Source of the DNA: Mucilaginibacter ginkgonis
GTDB taxonomy: Bacteria; Bacteroidota; Bacteroidia; Sphingobacteriales; Sphingobacteriaceae
DNA: 64,000 bases
Assembly: GCF_009754905.2 (NCBI RefSeq)
Contig: NZ_CP066775.1
Span: 1,550,001-1,614,000 of the forward strand
Direction: 5' to 3'
Shown here: positions 35,697 to 43,153 of the stretch, piece by piece
Layout: each line of letters opens with the position of its first letter
Numbering within the stretch: position 1 is the stretch's first letter
Notes under the pieces: generated by a model
The model's input: only the letters and a program-made list of their open reading frames with translations
Database searches by the model: none
What the model was told of the DNA's origin: nothing
Position numbers and translations under genes: made by a program

Positions 35697-37091
35697 ATGC
35701 AAAGTTACCAGGAGTTTCTTGACCTAAGCGTAGGCTTTCCGCAGGATGGTTTTGAGATCATTGAAGATGAATTATTCTTTAACGATCTTAACCTGATGGA
35801 GATGATCGAAACTTACGGCACGCCCTTAAGATTTACCTACCTACCTATCATATCTAAGAAGATTCAGCAGGCGAAGTTGTTGTTTCAGCAAGCTATTATA
35901 AAGAACAACTACAGAGGAACTTATAAATATTGCTATTGTACAAAAAGCTCGCATTTTCGCCACATCGTTGAAGAAGCCTTAAAGAACGATATCCACCTGG
36001 AAACGTCTTCGGCTTTTGATATGCCGATGATAGACGCTCTGGAGAAAAAGGGCGCCGTGACTAAGGATATTACCGTGATCTGTAACGGCTTTAAAACCTT
36101 CCAGTACAAACAGTATATCATTGATATGCTGCACGATGGTTTTACCAACATCATCCCGGTGCTGGATAACAAGGAAGAGTTTAACATTTTTGACGATGAG
36201 ATCGAGATGGATACACCTTGTAATTTAGGTATCCGTATCGCTTCTGAAGAGCAGCCCGATTCTCAATTCTATACTTCTCGTTTGGGCATCCGTTCAGAAG
36301 ATATTATCGATTTCTATTACAACAAAATAGAGCAGAACCCCAACTTTAAATTGAAGCTGCTGCATTTCTTTATCAACTCCGGTATTTCTGATACGCCATA
36401 TTATTGGAACGAACTTGAGAAATATGTAACACTGTATTGCAAGCTTAAAAAGATCAACCCAGATCTGGATACGCTGGATATTGGCGGCGGCATGCCTTTC
36501 AAAGATTCGCTAGTATTTGATTTTGATTACGAATATATGGTGAACGAGATCGTGAGCCGTATTAAAGAGATCTGTGCCGAAAATGATACCATGGAACCGG
36601 ATATCATCACCGAGTTTGGTAAGTACACTGTAGCAGAAGCATCGGGCATACTTTATAAAGTACTTGGCCGTAAGCAGCAAAACGACCGTGAGCGCTGGTT
36701 GATGCTGGACGGTTCTTTTATTACCAACCTGCCTGATGTTTGGGCTCTGAATCAGAAATATGTTTTATTACCAATAAATAATTGGGATTCCGAATATGAA
36801 CGCGTCAATCTTGGCGGTATCACCTGCGACGGACAAGATTACTATAACCAGGAAGCGCACATGAACAGCGTATTTATGCCAAAAACGCGGAAGGTACAAT
36901 ACCTGGGCTTCTTTAATACGGGCGCTTACCAGGAAGTATTAAGTGGTTATGGCGGTATTCATCATTGCCTGCTGCCTTCTCCTAAGCATGTGATCATACG
37001 CCGCAACCGCGACGAGACATTCAATTTTGAGGTATTTGGCGAAGAGCAGAACAGCAAGCAGGTACTAAAAATTCTGGGTTATACGACGTAA
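35697..37091 (+). CDS. speA: Arginine decarboxylase (biosynthetic, PLP fold III)
   Basis: A 464-residue enzyme with an alanine-racemase-type PLP barrel. The PLP lysine lies in YKYCYCTKSSH; ETSSAFDM, ICNGFKTFQYKQYI, LDIGGGMPF (glycine loop binding the phosphate) and ITEFGKYTV follow. It lacks the large insertions of proteobacterial SpeA and matches the shorter Bacteroidota version. The reaction makes agmatine from arginine for polyamine synthesis. The start ATG at 35697 is the first in frame and agrees with family N-termini. No agmatine-processing genes are adjacent. Confidence 0.9.
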   Translation: MQSYQEFLDLSVGFPQDGFEIIEDELFFNDLNLMEMIETYGTPLRFTYLPIISKKIQQAKLLFQQAIIKNNYRGTYKYCYCTKSSHFRHIVEEALKNDIHLETSSAFDMPMIDALEKKGAVTKDITVICNGFKTFQYKQYIIDMLHDGFTNIIPVLDNKEEFNIFDDEIEMDTPCNLGIRIASEEQPDSQFYTSRLGIRSEDIIDFYYNKIEQNPNFKLKLLHFFINSGISDTPYYWNELEKYVTLYCKLKKINPDLDTLDIGGGMPFKDSLVFDFDYEYMVNEIVSRIKEICAENDTMEPDIITEFGKYTVAEASGILYKVLGRKQQNDRERWLMLDGSFITNLPDVWALNQKYVLLPINNWDSEYERVNLGGITCDGQDYYNQEAHMNSVFMPKTRKVQYLGFFNTGAYQEVLSGYGGIHHCLLPSPKHVIIRRNRDETFNFEVFGEEQNSKQVLKILGYTT

Positions 37092-37142
37092 GTAGTTAGT
37101 GAGTTAGTGAGTGGTGAGCAGGTTTTTTCCGTGGGAGTAACC

Positions 37143-37172
37143 CATGTCATCCTGAGCCTGTCGAAGCATCAA
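37143..37172. repeat. Fragment of dispersed TGTCATCCTGAGC element
   Basis: The stretch reading GTCATCCTGAGCCTGTCGA is a widespread intergenic repeat end in Bacteroidota. Only one end is visible here; it is preceded by short GTGAGTTA tandem copies at about 37094-37120. Confidence 0.5.
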
Positions 37173-37240
37173 TAACTATATTTTGTAACAGGAAATAATT
37201 ACAAAAGACACAAATAGTGTCTTTTTTCGTTTCAGGTTAT

Positions 37241-37966
37241 ATGTATATCGCCAAATCGCTTATTCTCTTTAGCTTATCATTTGTTTTAAGTGAGCCGCGG
37301 CAAGCTGAAGATAGACTCGTTCAAAAGGATTCAGTTTATACATATTATAAAGGTTCTGCGGACGGTGTCGGCAAGTTTTATATGGGCCGCGAGATAGCAC
37401 AGGTAATGGGTTTCAGCGGCGCTGAGTGGCTGGAACGTGATACTCGCCAGCAGGAAGAAAACGTAAGGCTGGCCATACAAAACCTGCCGATCTCTGCTAA
37501 AAGTGTTATAGCTGATATCGGCGCCGGAACCGGGTATTATACTTTCAGGATTGCCCCTAAAATACCGCACGGAAAAGTTTATGCTGTGGAGTTGCAGAAT
37601 GAGGCTATTAATTTCTTGACAAAAAAAGCCAAAGAAATAAATGCGTCTAACGTCGATGTGATCAAAGGTACAGCGATATCACCAAACCTACCCGACAACA
37701 GCACAGACCTGGCCATAATGGTTGATGTTTATCATGAACTGGCTTATCCTCACGAATATCTGCAGGCATTAAGACGTGCTCTAAAACCTAACGGTAAGAT
37801 ACTGCTGTTAGAGTATAGAGGCGAAGACCCAAATGTGCCGATCAAAACGCTTCATAAAACAACCGTCGCCCAGGTAAATAAAGAAATGGCAGCGAATAAT
37901 TTCAAGCTGATAACCGATAAAGAGTTTCTGCCTATTCAGCATTTTTTGGTTTATCAGAAAAGATAG
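37241..37966 (+). CDS. Class I SAM-dependent methyltransferase with signal peptide
   Basis: The product is 241 residues from the ATG at 37241, which begins a signal peptide or membrane anchor (YIAKSLILFSLSFVLS); a GTG at 37217 is less likely. Motif I is VIADIGAGTGYYTF, followed by VYAVELQNEAINFL, LPDNSTDLAIMVDVYHEL and ILLLEYRG. The exported location is odd for a SAM-dependent enzyme, since SAM is cytoplasmic, but such proteins recur in Bacteroidota. The substrate is unknown. The spacing to speA (150 bp with a repeat) suggests a separate transcript. Confidence 0.8.
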   Translation: MYIAKSLILFSLSFVLSEPRQAEDRLVQKDSVYTYYKGSADGVGKFYMGREIAQVMGFSGAEWLERDTRQQEENVRLAIQNLPISAKSVIADIGAGTGYYTFRIAPKIPHGKVYAVELQNEAINFLTKKAKEINASNVDVIKGTAISPNLPDNSTDLAIMVDVYHELAYPHEYLQALRRALKPNGKILLLEYRGEDPNVPIKTLHKTTVAQVNKEMAANNFKLITDKEFLPIQHFLVYQKR

Positions 37967-37981
37967 GTGACAGATAAGCAA

Positions 37982-38710
37982 TTACGCATCAAACTTGTCC
38001 AGCAACTTTAACAGCGTATCAAAGTCTTTTGGATATGGCGCATGGATGGTTACATCCGTCTTCTCGTTTATTTTAAAAGTAACCTCAAAGGCATGCAGGG
38101 CAAACCGTTTCATTATCGGCTGCTCTTCCTGGTCCTTACCCAAAACGTATTTGCGTTTCAAACTCGACAGGAATACAGGTTTTCCTTTATACATGGCGTC
38201 CCCGGCGATAGACGCCTTTTGTGTAGCCAGGTGAATACGGATTTGGTGCATGCGGCCGGTAACCGGCCGGCATTCTACCAGCGTATAATGTTTATAATAT
38301 TTAAGCGACTGGAACCATGTTTCGGCACGCTTTCCCTCCTGCCGGCTAATGCTTACACTACCTTTGCCCGTGTTTAAGATAGGCAAGTCTATTAATAGCT
38401 CGTCGAACACGTGTGTACCTTCAATCACCGCGTGATAAACCTTTTTAACCTTCCGGCGCTCAAATTGCATTGAGGCTAACCGGTAGGCCTCGGGGTTCTT
38501 AGCGATGATCAGCGCGCCCGATGTCTCTTTATCCAGCCGATGGCAGATTTGGGCATCATCACTGTAAGCCTTCGCTAAACGCAGCATGTTGATCTCGCTG
38601 CCGCCCGCTTCTCCCCGCTCGTCGAGCGTGCTGATGAACGGCGGTTTATTGACCACAATAAAGTTGTCGTCTTCAAATAAGATCAGGTCGGTAAACTTTG
38701 GAACTTTCAT
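37982..38710 (-). CDS. RluA family pseudouridine synthase
   Basis: A 242-residue protein with the catalytic motif CHRLDKETSGALI, whose Asp attacks the uridine, plus VVNKPPFISTLDERG near the start and RPVTGRMHQIRIHLA later. These are diagnostic of RluA-type synthases. No S4 domain precedes the catalytic part. Target uridines in rRNA or tRNA cannot be assigned. A minus-strand -7 box TATTTTTG at 38721-38728 ends only 10 bp before the ATG, so the leader is very short. Confidence 0.88.
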   Translation of the reverse strand: MKVPKFTDLILFEDDNFIVVNKPPFISTLDERGEAGGSEINMLRLAKAYSDDAQICHRLDKETSGALIIAKNPEAYRLASMQFERRKVKKVYHAVIEGTHVFDELLIDLPILNTGKGSVSISRQEGKRAETWFQSLKYYKHYTLVECRPVTGRMHQIRIHLATQKASIAGDAMYKGKPVFLSSLKRKYVLGKDQEEQPIMKRFALHAFEVTFKINEKTDVTIHAPYPKDFDTLLKLLDKFDA

Positions 38711-38827
38711 ATGCTTCTGGCAAAAATACGTTTATTAACACGTTTGGCGTGTAAGCGTGCAGTAAAACAATCTAACCTACTTATTGTTAAGCAATTGTAA
38801 ACCAATTAACCATTAACCTGATAAATC

Positions 38828-39385
38828 ATGGCGAAGAGAAAGAGTGAAGAAAAAGGTTTCTTCGAAAAAATAGCTGATACCGTTTCGGAATTATGGGATG
38901 GTACTAAAGGAAAAACTGAGGACGCGATCGAAGTTGTAAAAGACGAAGCCGAGACAGTTAAAAAAGCAGTAACCAAAAAAGTAGCTGATACAAAGAAAGC
39001 AGCTACCGACAAAAAAACAAAAGCCGCTCCTAAAGTAGCTGCTGCTAAGAAAACAGTGGCCGACAAAGCGACATCTGTGAAGAAATCCGTAGCTGATAAA
39101 GCAAGCAGTGCTAAAAAGACAGCAACCAAAGCTGCTGATAACGCAGGCAAGAAAGCAAGTAACACTGCATCTAAAACAAAAACCACTGTCAAGAACGCCG
39201 CTGATAAGACAGCATACAAGGCGAAATCCACTGCAACAAAAGCAAAGACGGCTACAAAATCGGCAGTTAAGTATGCAGATAGCAAAGCGTCTTCTGCTAA
39301 AACGAATGCAGCTAAGTCAGTCTCAAAAACTGCTGGTAAAGTAAAAAGTGCGGTTGATAAAACGGCAAAAAAAAATAAGGCCTAA
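38828..39385 (+). CDS. Lys/Ala-rich histone H1-like protein
   Basis: The 185-residue protein has a short acidic helix (EKGFFEKIADTVSELWDGTKG) and then ~150 residues made almost entirely of Lys, Ala, Thr, Ser, Asp and Val in loose repeats such as KKAVTKKVADTKKAA and ADKASSAKKTATKAAD. This matches histone H1-like and AlgP-type tails that bind DNA or act as LEA-like protectants. It is strongly basic and probably disordered until bound. It stands alone with a terminator after it. The reverse strand also has an open frame, a by-product of the Ala/Lys codon pattern. Confidence 0.8.
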   Translation: MAKRKSEEKGFFEKIADTVSELWDGTKGKTEDAIEVVKDEAETVKKAVTKKVADTKKAATDKKTKAAPKVAAAKKTVADKATSVKKSVADKASSAKKTATKAADNAGKKASNTASKTKTTVKNAADKTAYKAKSTATKAKTATKSAVKYADSKASSAKTNAAKSVSKTAGKVKSAVDKTAKKNKA

Positions 39386-39424
39386 CCCCATTCCTCTTCA
39401 AAGAAGAAAATGCGCTAAAACAAC

Positions 39425-39452
39425 AAAGCCCCTGAATTATCAGGGGCTTTTT
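39425..39452. terminator. Bidirectional intrinsic terminator
   Basis: AAAGCCCCTGA and TCAGGGGCTTT form a stem with a 4-nt loop followed by T residues, between convergent genes. Confidence 0.85.
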
Positions 39453-39455
39453 CTA

Positions 39456-40148
39456 TTATTCTGCGTCGAATTTGTAACCTACGCCTTTTATAGTAGATAT
39501 GTATTTCTCGCCTAACTTTTCGCGCAGTTTACGGATGTGCACATCAATGGTGCGGTTGGTCACTACCACAGAATCTTCCCAAATATTCTTAAGGATGTTT
39601 TCGCGGGTATAAACCTTGCCGGGTTTAGATGCCAGTAAATACAGTAACTCAAATTCCTTTTTAGCTAACACCACTTTTTCGCCATTCTGGAAAACCAGAT
39701 AAGCTTCGCGATCTATCACCAGGTCGCTCACTTCCAACTTATTTTCGCTGATCTCATCGCTGGCCGAGTTACGGCGCAGGATGGCGTTAATACGGCTTAC
39801 AAGGGCACGTGGCTTAATAGGCTTAGCAATGTAATCGTCGGCACCTACATTAAATCCGGCGATTTCAGAATATTCTTCACTACGTGCCGTCAGGAATACC
39901 ATGAAGGTATTTTTAAACTCCGGCATAGTACGCATAATGCGGCAGGCCTCTATGCCATCCATAACAGGCATCATTATGTCCAGGATGATCAGATCGGGTA
40001 ACGCTTTCTTAGCTTCTGCTACGGCAGCCTGACCGTTTTGTGCTGTAAAAACCTGATAACCTTCTTTTTTAAGGTTGTATTCAATAAGCTCTAAAATATC
40101 AGGCTCGTCATCAACAATTAAAATTTTGTGCTTCGGTAAAGTGCTCAT
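39456..40148 (-). CDS. OmpR/PhoB family response regulator
   Basis: A 230-residue regulator with a standard receiver (KILIVDDEPDILEL, LIILDIMMPVMDG with intact Asp, VFLTARS, YIAKPIKP) and a winged-helix DNA-binding domain (LLYLLASKPGKVYTREN, RTIDVHIRKLREKLG). Unlike the receivers of the EPS locus, all phosphorylation residues are present. No sensor kinase is adjacent in this window, so its partner and targets are unknown; PhoB-like and RprY-like roles are possible. Confidence 0.93.
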   Translation of the reverse strand: MSTLPKHKILIVDDEPDILELIEYNLKKEGYQVFTAQNGQAAVAEAKKALPDLIILDIMMPVMDGIEACRIMRTMPEFKNTFMVFLTARSEEYSEIAGFNVGADDYIAKPIKPRALVSRINAILRRNSASDEISENKLEVSDLVIDREAYLVFQNGEKVVLAKKEFELLYLLASKPGKVYTRENILKNIWEDSVVVTNRTIDVHIRKLREKLGEKYISTIKGVGYKFDAE

Positions 40149-40243
40149 TGGTCGATTTTTGTGTAAAAGTAAATCGTTTAAAGCACCTAACGGTTAAAAG
40201 TGTGTTAATTAATTATTAACCTTCATAATTTGTTAACAGCAAT

Positions 40244-41359
40244 TTATGGCTTGTTGAACGTTTTCTTTAACATTTCTTCAAGGTCTGAACCGGTAATGTT
40301 TTTGGCGATTATATTACCGCTGGGATCTATAAAAAAATTAGAAGGGATAGCTTCAATCCTATATAGCGATTCCGTGGGACCTTCAAAACGCTTAAGATCA
40401 GACACATGCTGCCAGGTAAGTTTATCCGCGTTAACTGCTTTTTGCCAGTCGCCCTTATCGGTATCCAGCGATACGCCTAGAATGTTTAAACCTTTTGGAT
40501 GGTAAATGGCGTATTGCTTTACCACATTTGGGTTTTCTGCACGGCAGGGGCCGCACCATGATGCCCAAAAATCTATCAAAACATATTTACCCTTAAAATC
40601 TGAAAGCTTCATAGGTTTGCCGCTGATATCATTAGCCGTAAAATCCGGCGCCTGATGTCCTATAGACAATGGTTTAGCAAGCATCATCTGACTCACAAAT
40701 TTGCGTACCGACGGATTGCTTTTAAAGTCGTCTTTAATATCGTCGGCGTATTTTACCAGTTCGGTTTCATAACGCATTGGATCGATGGTAGTTACCGCGT
40801 AAAAACCAGCCAACGATTTTTTGTTATCATTCACAAACTTTAAAACAGCCGCTGTGTAATCTTTTACGTTTTGCTGAAAGACCGGCTGATATATTTTTAG
40901 CAAAGAATCAGAGTTGCCATGGGCAGCCTTCTCCTGGTATTCAGCAACGAGTTTGGTGTTCTTTTCACCGTAAACGTTGCTAATCTTGTTAAACTCCTGG
41001 ATCTTGGCCGACTCGTCAGAACCTGATACCTTATACGTGTGAGATGAGTCGGCTAAGTTGGTCTCGAAATCAATTGCGTCGCCATTGGTGGCAATAAGAT
41101 CGAAAATAGCTTCTCCGGTTCTAACCTTAAATAGATTTGGATACGCGGTTGAACGTTTGAAGGAAAATTTACCATCCGCGCCAACACCTGTCGAGTCAAC
41201 AACAGTTACCTGCGAACTATCTGCCGCCAACAGGTAAACCTTGCCTGCATGGTTGTAATTATTAAGTGTACCATTAATAGTGAAAGATTTTTGATCTTTG
41301 CATGCTACAGCACATGTGATGATTGCCAGCAAACCGGCAACTTTAAATATGTTTTTCAT
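40244..41359 (-). CDS. TlpA-like thiol-disulfide lipoprotein with DUF4369
   Basis: The 371-residue protein has a lipoprotein signal (AGLLAIITCAVAC), a DUF4369 beta domain (~25-125), a helical linker and a thioredoxin-like AhpC/TSA domain (~240-371) with the redox site WASWCGPCRAENP. TlpA-type proteins reduce disulfides in the periplasm, for example during cytochrome c maturation. It begins at the stop of gatB (sharing the boundary at 41359), so it is co-transcribed with gatB. Substrate unknown. Confidence 0.9.
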   Translation of the reverse strand: MKNIFKVAGLLAIITCAVACKDQKSFTINGTLNNYNHAGKVYLLAADSSQVTVVDSTGVGADGKFSFKRSTAYPNLFKVRTGEAIFDLIATNGDAIDFETNLADSSHTYKVSGSDESAKIQEFNKISNVYGEKNTKLVAEYQEKAAHGNSDSLLKIYQPVFQQNVKDYTAAVLKFVNDNKKSLAGFYAVTTIDPMRYETELVKYADDIKDDFKSNPSVRKFVSQMMLAKPLSIGHQAPDFTANDISGKPMKLSDFKGKYVLIDFWASWCGPCRAENPNVVKQYAIYHPKGLNILGVSLDTDKGDWQKAVNADKLTWQHVSDLKRFEGPTESLYRIEAIPSNFFIDPSGNIIAKNITGSDLEEMLKKTFNKP

Positions 41360-42828
41360 TATGATTCTTCTAATGCTTTGATTAATAATTGGTTGGTTTT
41401 CTGAGGGTCTATTTTTCCTTTAGAGCGTTTCATTATATCGCCCATAAATAAACCCAAAACGCCCTTTTTACCCTTTTTATATTCTTTGACTTTGTCGGGA
41501 TATTTATTGATCGCTTGTTGTATAAACTGTTCTAACTCGTTAACATTCTCACTGATTATCAAGTTCAATTCGGCAGCTATATTTTCCGCGTTTTTTGAAG
41601 GTTCAGAAAGGAGCGCGCTAAACAAAGTCCCTGACGCTAAGCTGTTATTGATCTTTCCGCTGTCTACTAACGCAATTAAATCTGCAATATGACGCGGCTT
41701 CAATGGTAATTCATTTAAAGATTCTTGCCGTTCATTTAGATACGATTTTACTGCACCCATCATCCAGTTGGCGGCCGACTTATAATTACTTGTGAGCGAG
41801 ATCAACTCTTCAAAAAAAAACGCCAGGTCTTTATCTGCAGTAATCACGCCCGCATCATAAGCGGACAGGTTCAATTCCGTAATATATTTATCATATAGCG
41901 CGGCAGGCAATGGCGGCATCGCAGACCTGATGCTATCAACATATGATTCAGTTAGGACTATCGGCAGCAAATCGGGCTCCGGGAAATACCGGTAATCGTT
42001 AGCCATTTCTTTTGTCCGAAGGACTGAAGTTTCGCCCGTATCAGCGTTAAAGTTGAGTGTGGTCTGGTCAATACTTCCGCCGGCTTCAATAACGCTTATC
42101 TGACGTTTAAACTCGTGCCCGATGGCGCGCTGCAGGTTACGGATGGAATTGAGGTTTTTTACTTCGCAACGGTTGCCCAACGTAGTGGTCCCTTTCTTAC
42201 GGATAGAAATGTTGGCGTCGCAACGCAGGCTGCCTTCTTCCATATTACCGTCAGAAATATCAAGGTAACGCACAATTTTGCGGATTTCTGCCAGGAAGAG
42301 CGCTGCTTCATCGGCACTGCGCATATCCGGTTCAGAAACTATTTCTAATAGCGGCACCCCTGCCCTGTTCAAATCTATCAGCGAATATTCGTCGTGCTGA
42401 TTATGGATGCTTTTACCCGCGTCATCTTCCATGTGGATGTGATGAAGCGCAATTGTCTTCATTGTACCATCAGCGAGCCGAACCTGAATCTCGCCGCCGA
42501 TACAAATGGGCTGCTGATCCTGGGTGATCTGATAACCTTTGGGCAGATCGGCGTAGAAATAATTTTTACGGGCAAAGGTATTATTTGGGTTGATCTGTGA
42601 ATTACATGCTAAACCCATTTTTACCGCATATGCAACCATAATTTTGTTGATAAACGGCAGTGTACCGGGATGACCCAGAGACACCATGCTAACGTGCGTA
42701 TTTGGCAGACCGCCGAAGCCGGCATCGTCTGCACAGAAGGCCTTGCTTTGAGTGGACAGTTGCACATGCACCTCGAGACCGATAACCACCTCATATTGCT
42801 CACTAACGCTGTCCAATAAATCCGTCAT
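41359..42828 (-). CDS. gatB: Asp-tRNA(Asn)/Glu-tRNA(Gln) amidotransferase subunit B
   Basis: A 489-residue protein matching GatB across its length: VVIGLEVHVQLSTQSKAFC, NTFARKNYFYADLPKGYQI, HMEDDAGKS, DLNRAGVPLLEIVSEPD, MEEGSLRCDANIS and RYFPEPDLLP, then the helical tail and YqeY-like end (GLFMGDIMKRSKGKIDP). It phosphorylates and helps amidate mischarged Glu-tRNA(Gln) or Asp-tRNA(Asn). gatA and gatC are not nearby, as is common in Bacteroidota. Confidence 0.96.
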   Translation of the reverse strand: MTDLLDSVSEQYEVVIGLEVHVQLSTQSKAFCADDAGFGGLPNTHVSMVSLGHPGTLPFINKIMVAYAVKMGLACNSQINPNNTFARKNYFYADLPKGYQITQDQQPICIGGEIQVRLADGTMKTIALHHIHMEDDAGKSIHNQHDEYSLIDLNRAGVPLLEIVSEPDMRSADEAALFLAEIRKIVRYLDISDGNMEEGSLRCDANISIRKKGTTTLGNRCEVKNLNSIRNLQRAIGHEFKRQISVIEAGGSIDQTTLNFNADTGETSVLRTKEMANDYRYFPEPDLLPIVLTESYVDSIRSAMPPLPAALYDKYITELNLSAYDAGVITADKDLAFFFEELISLTSNYKSAANWMMGAVKSYLNERQESLNELPLKPRHIADLIALVDSGKINNSLASGTLFSALLSEPSKNAENIAAELNLIISENVNELEQFIQQAINKYPDKVKEYKKGKKGVLGLFMGDIMKRSKGKIDPQKTNQLLIKALEES

Positions 42829-43153
42829 ACTAATATACTGATAGCCGCAAGTGTATTAAGCGCCTATCACAAATCCACTGCAATATAGGTTTTATAGCCC
42901 GGAAATGTAAAAAGGATACGCTATTAAATGGCTAACGCGCTAGCCATCAGTGATTTGTTGATGACTAGCGCGTTTATAATTGGCTGTGATAAATGTAGAG
43001 GTTAATTTGAGAAATGCAAGAAGGAAGTTTTTTAAATAAACCTCCATTACGACGAAACTTATGACCCGGTGTTTCCAATAAGACTGTCTATAGATCAGAG
43101 ATTGCTTCGTCGTTTTACTTCTCGCAATGACGCGTTAAAGTGAATCTTGTAAG
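42829..43153. repeat. Intergenic region with long hairpin and REP-like element
   Basis: A 16-bp arm AACGCGCTAGCCATCA (42934-42949) pairs with TGATGACTAGCGCGTT (42959-42974) with one mismatch. No T tract follows, so it is not a classic terminator. A degenerate element of the type AGATTGCTTCGTCG...CTCGCAATGACG lies at 43098-43132. No gene is seen. Confidence 0.5.

Noticed and set aside
37094..37125. Short tandem GTGAGTTA copies that might be a CRISPR-like or phase-variable repeat
   Set aside because: Only a few imperfect 8-bp units without spacers, and they lie after a stop codon, so they cannot alter a protein.
38806..39285. Long minus-strand frame rich in Ala, Val and Leu opposite the Lys/Ala-rich gene
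   Set aside because: It is a reflection of the Lys/Ala codon repeats of the plus-strand gene and has no independent features or neighbours.
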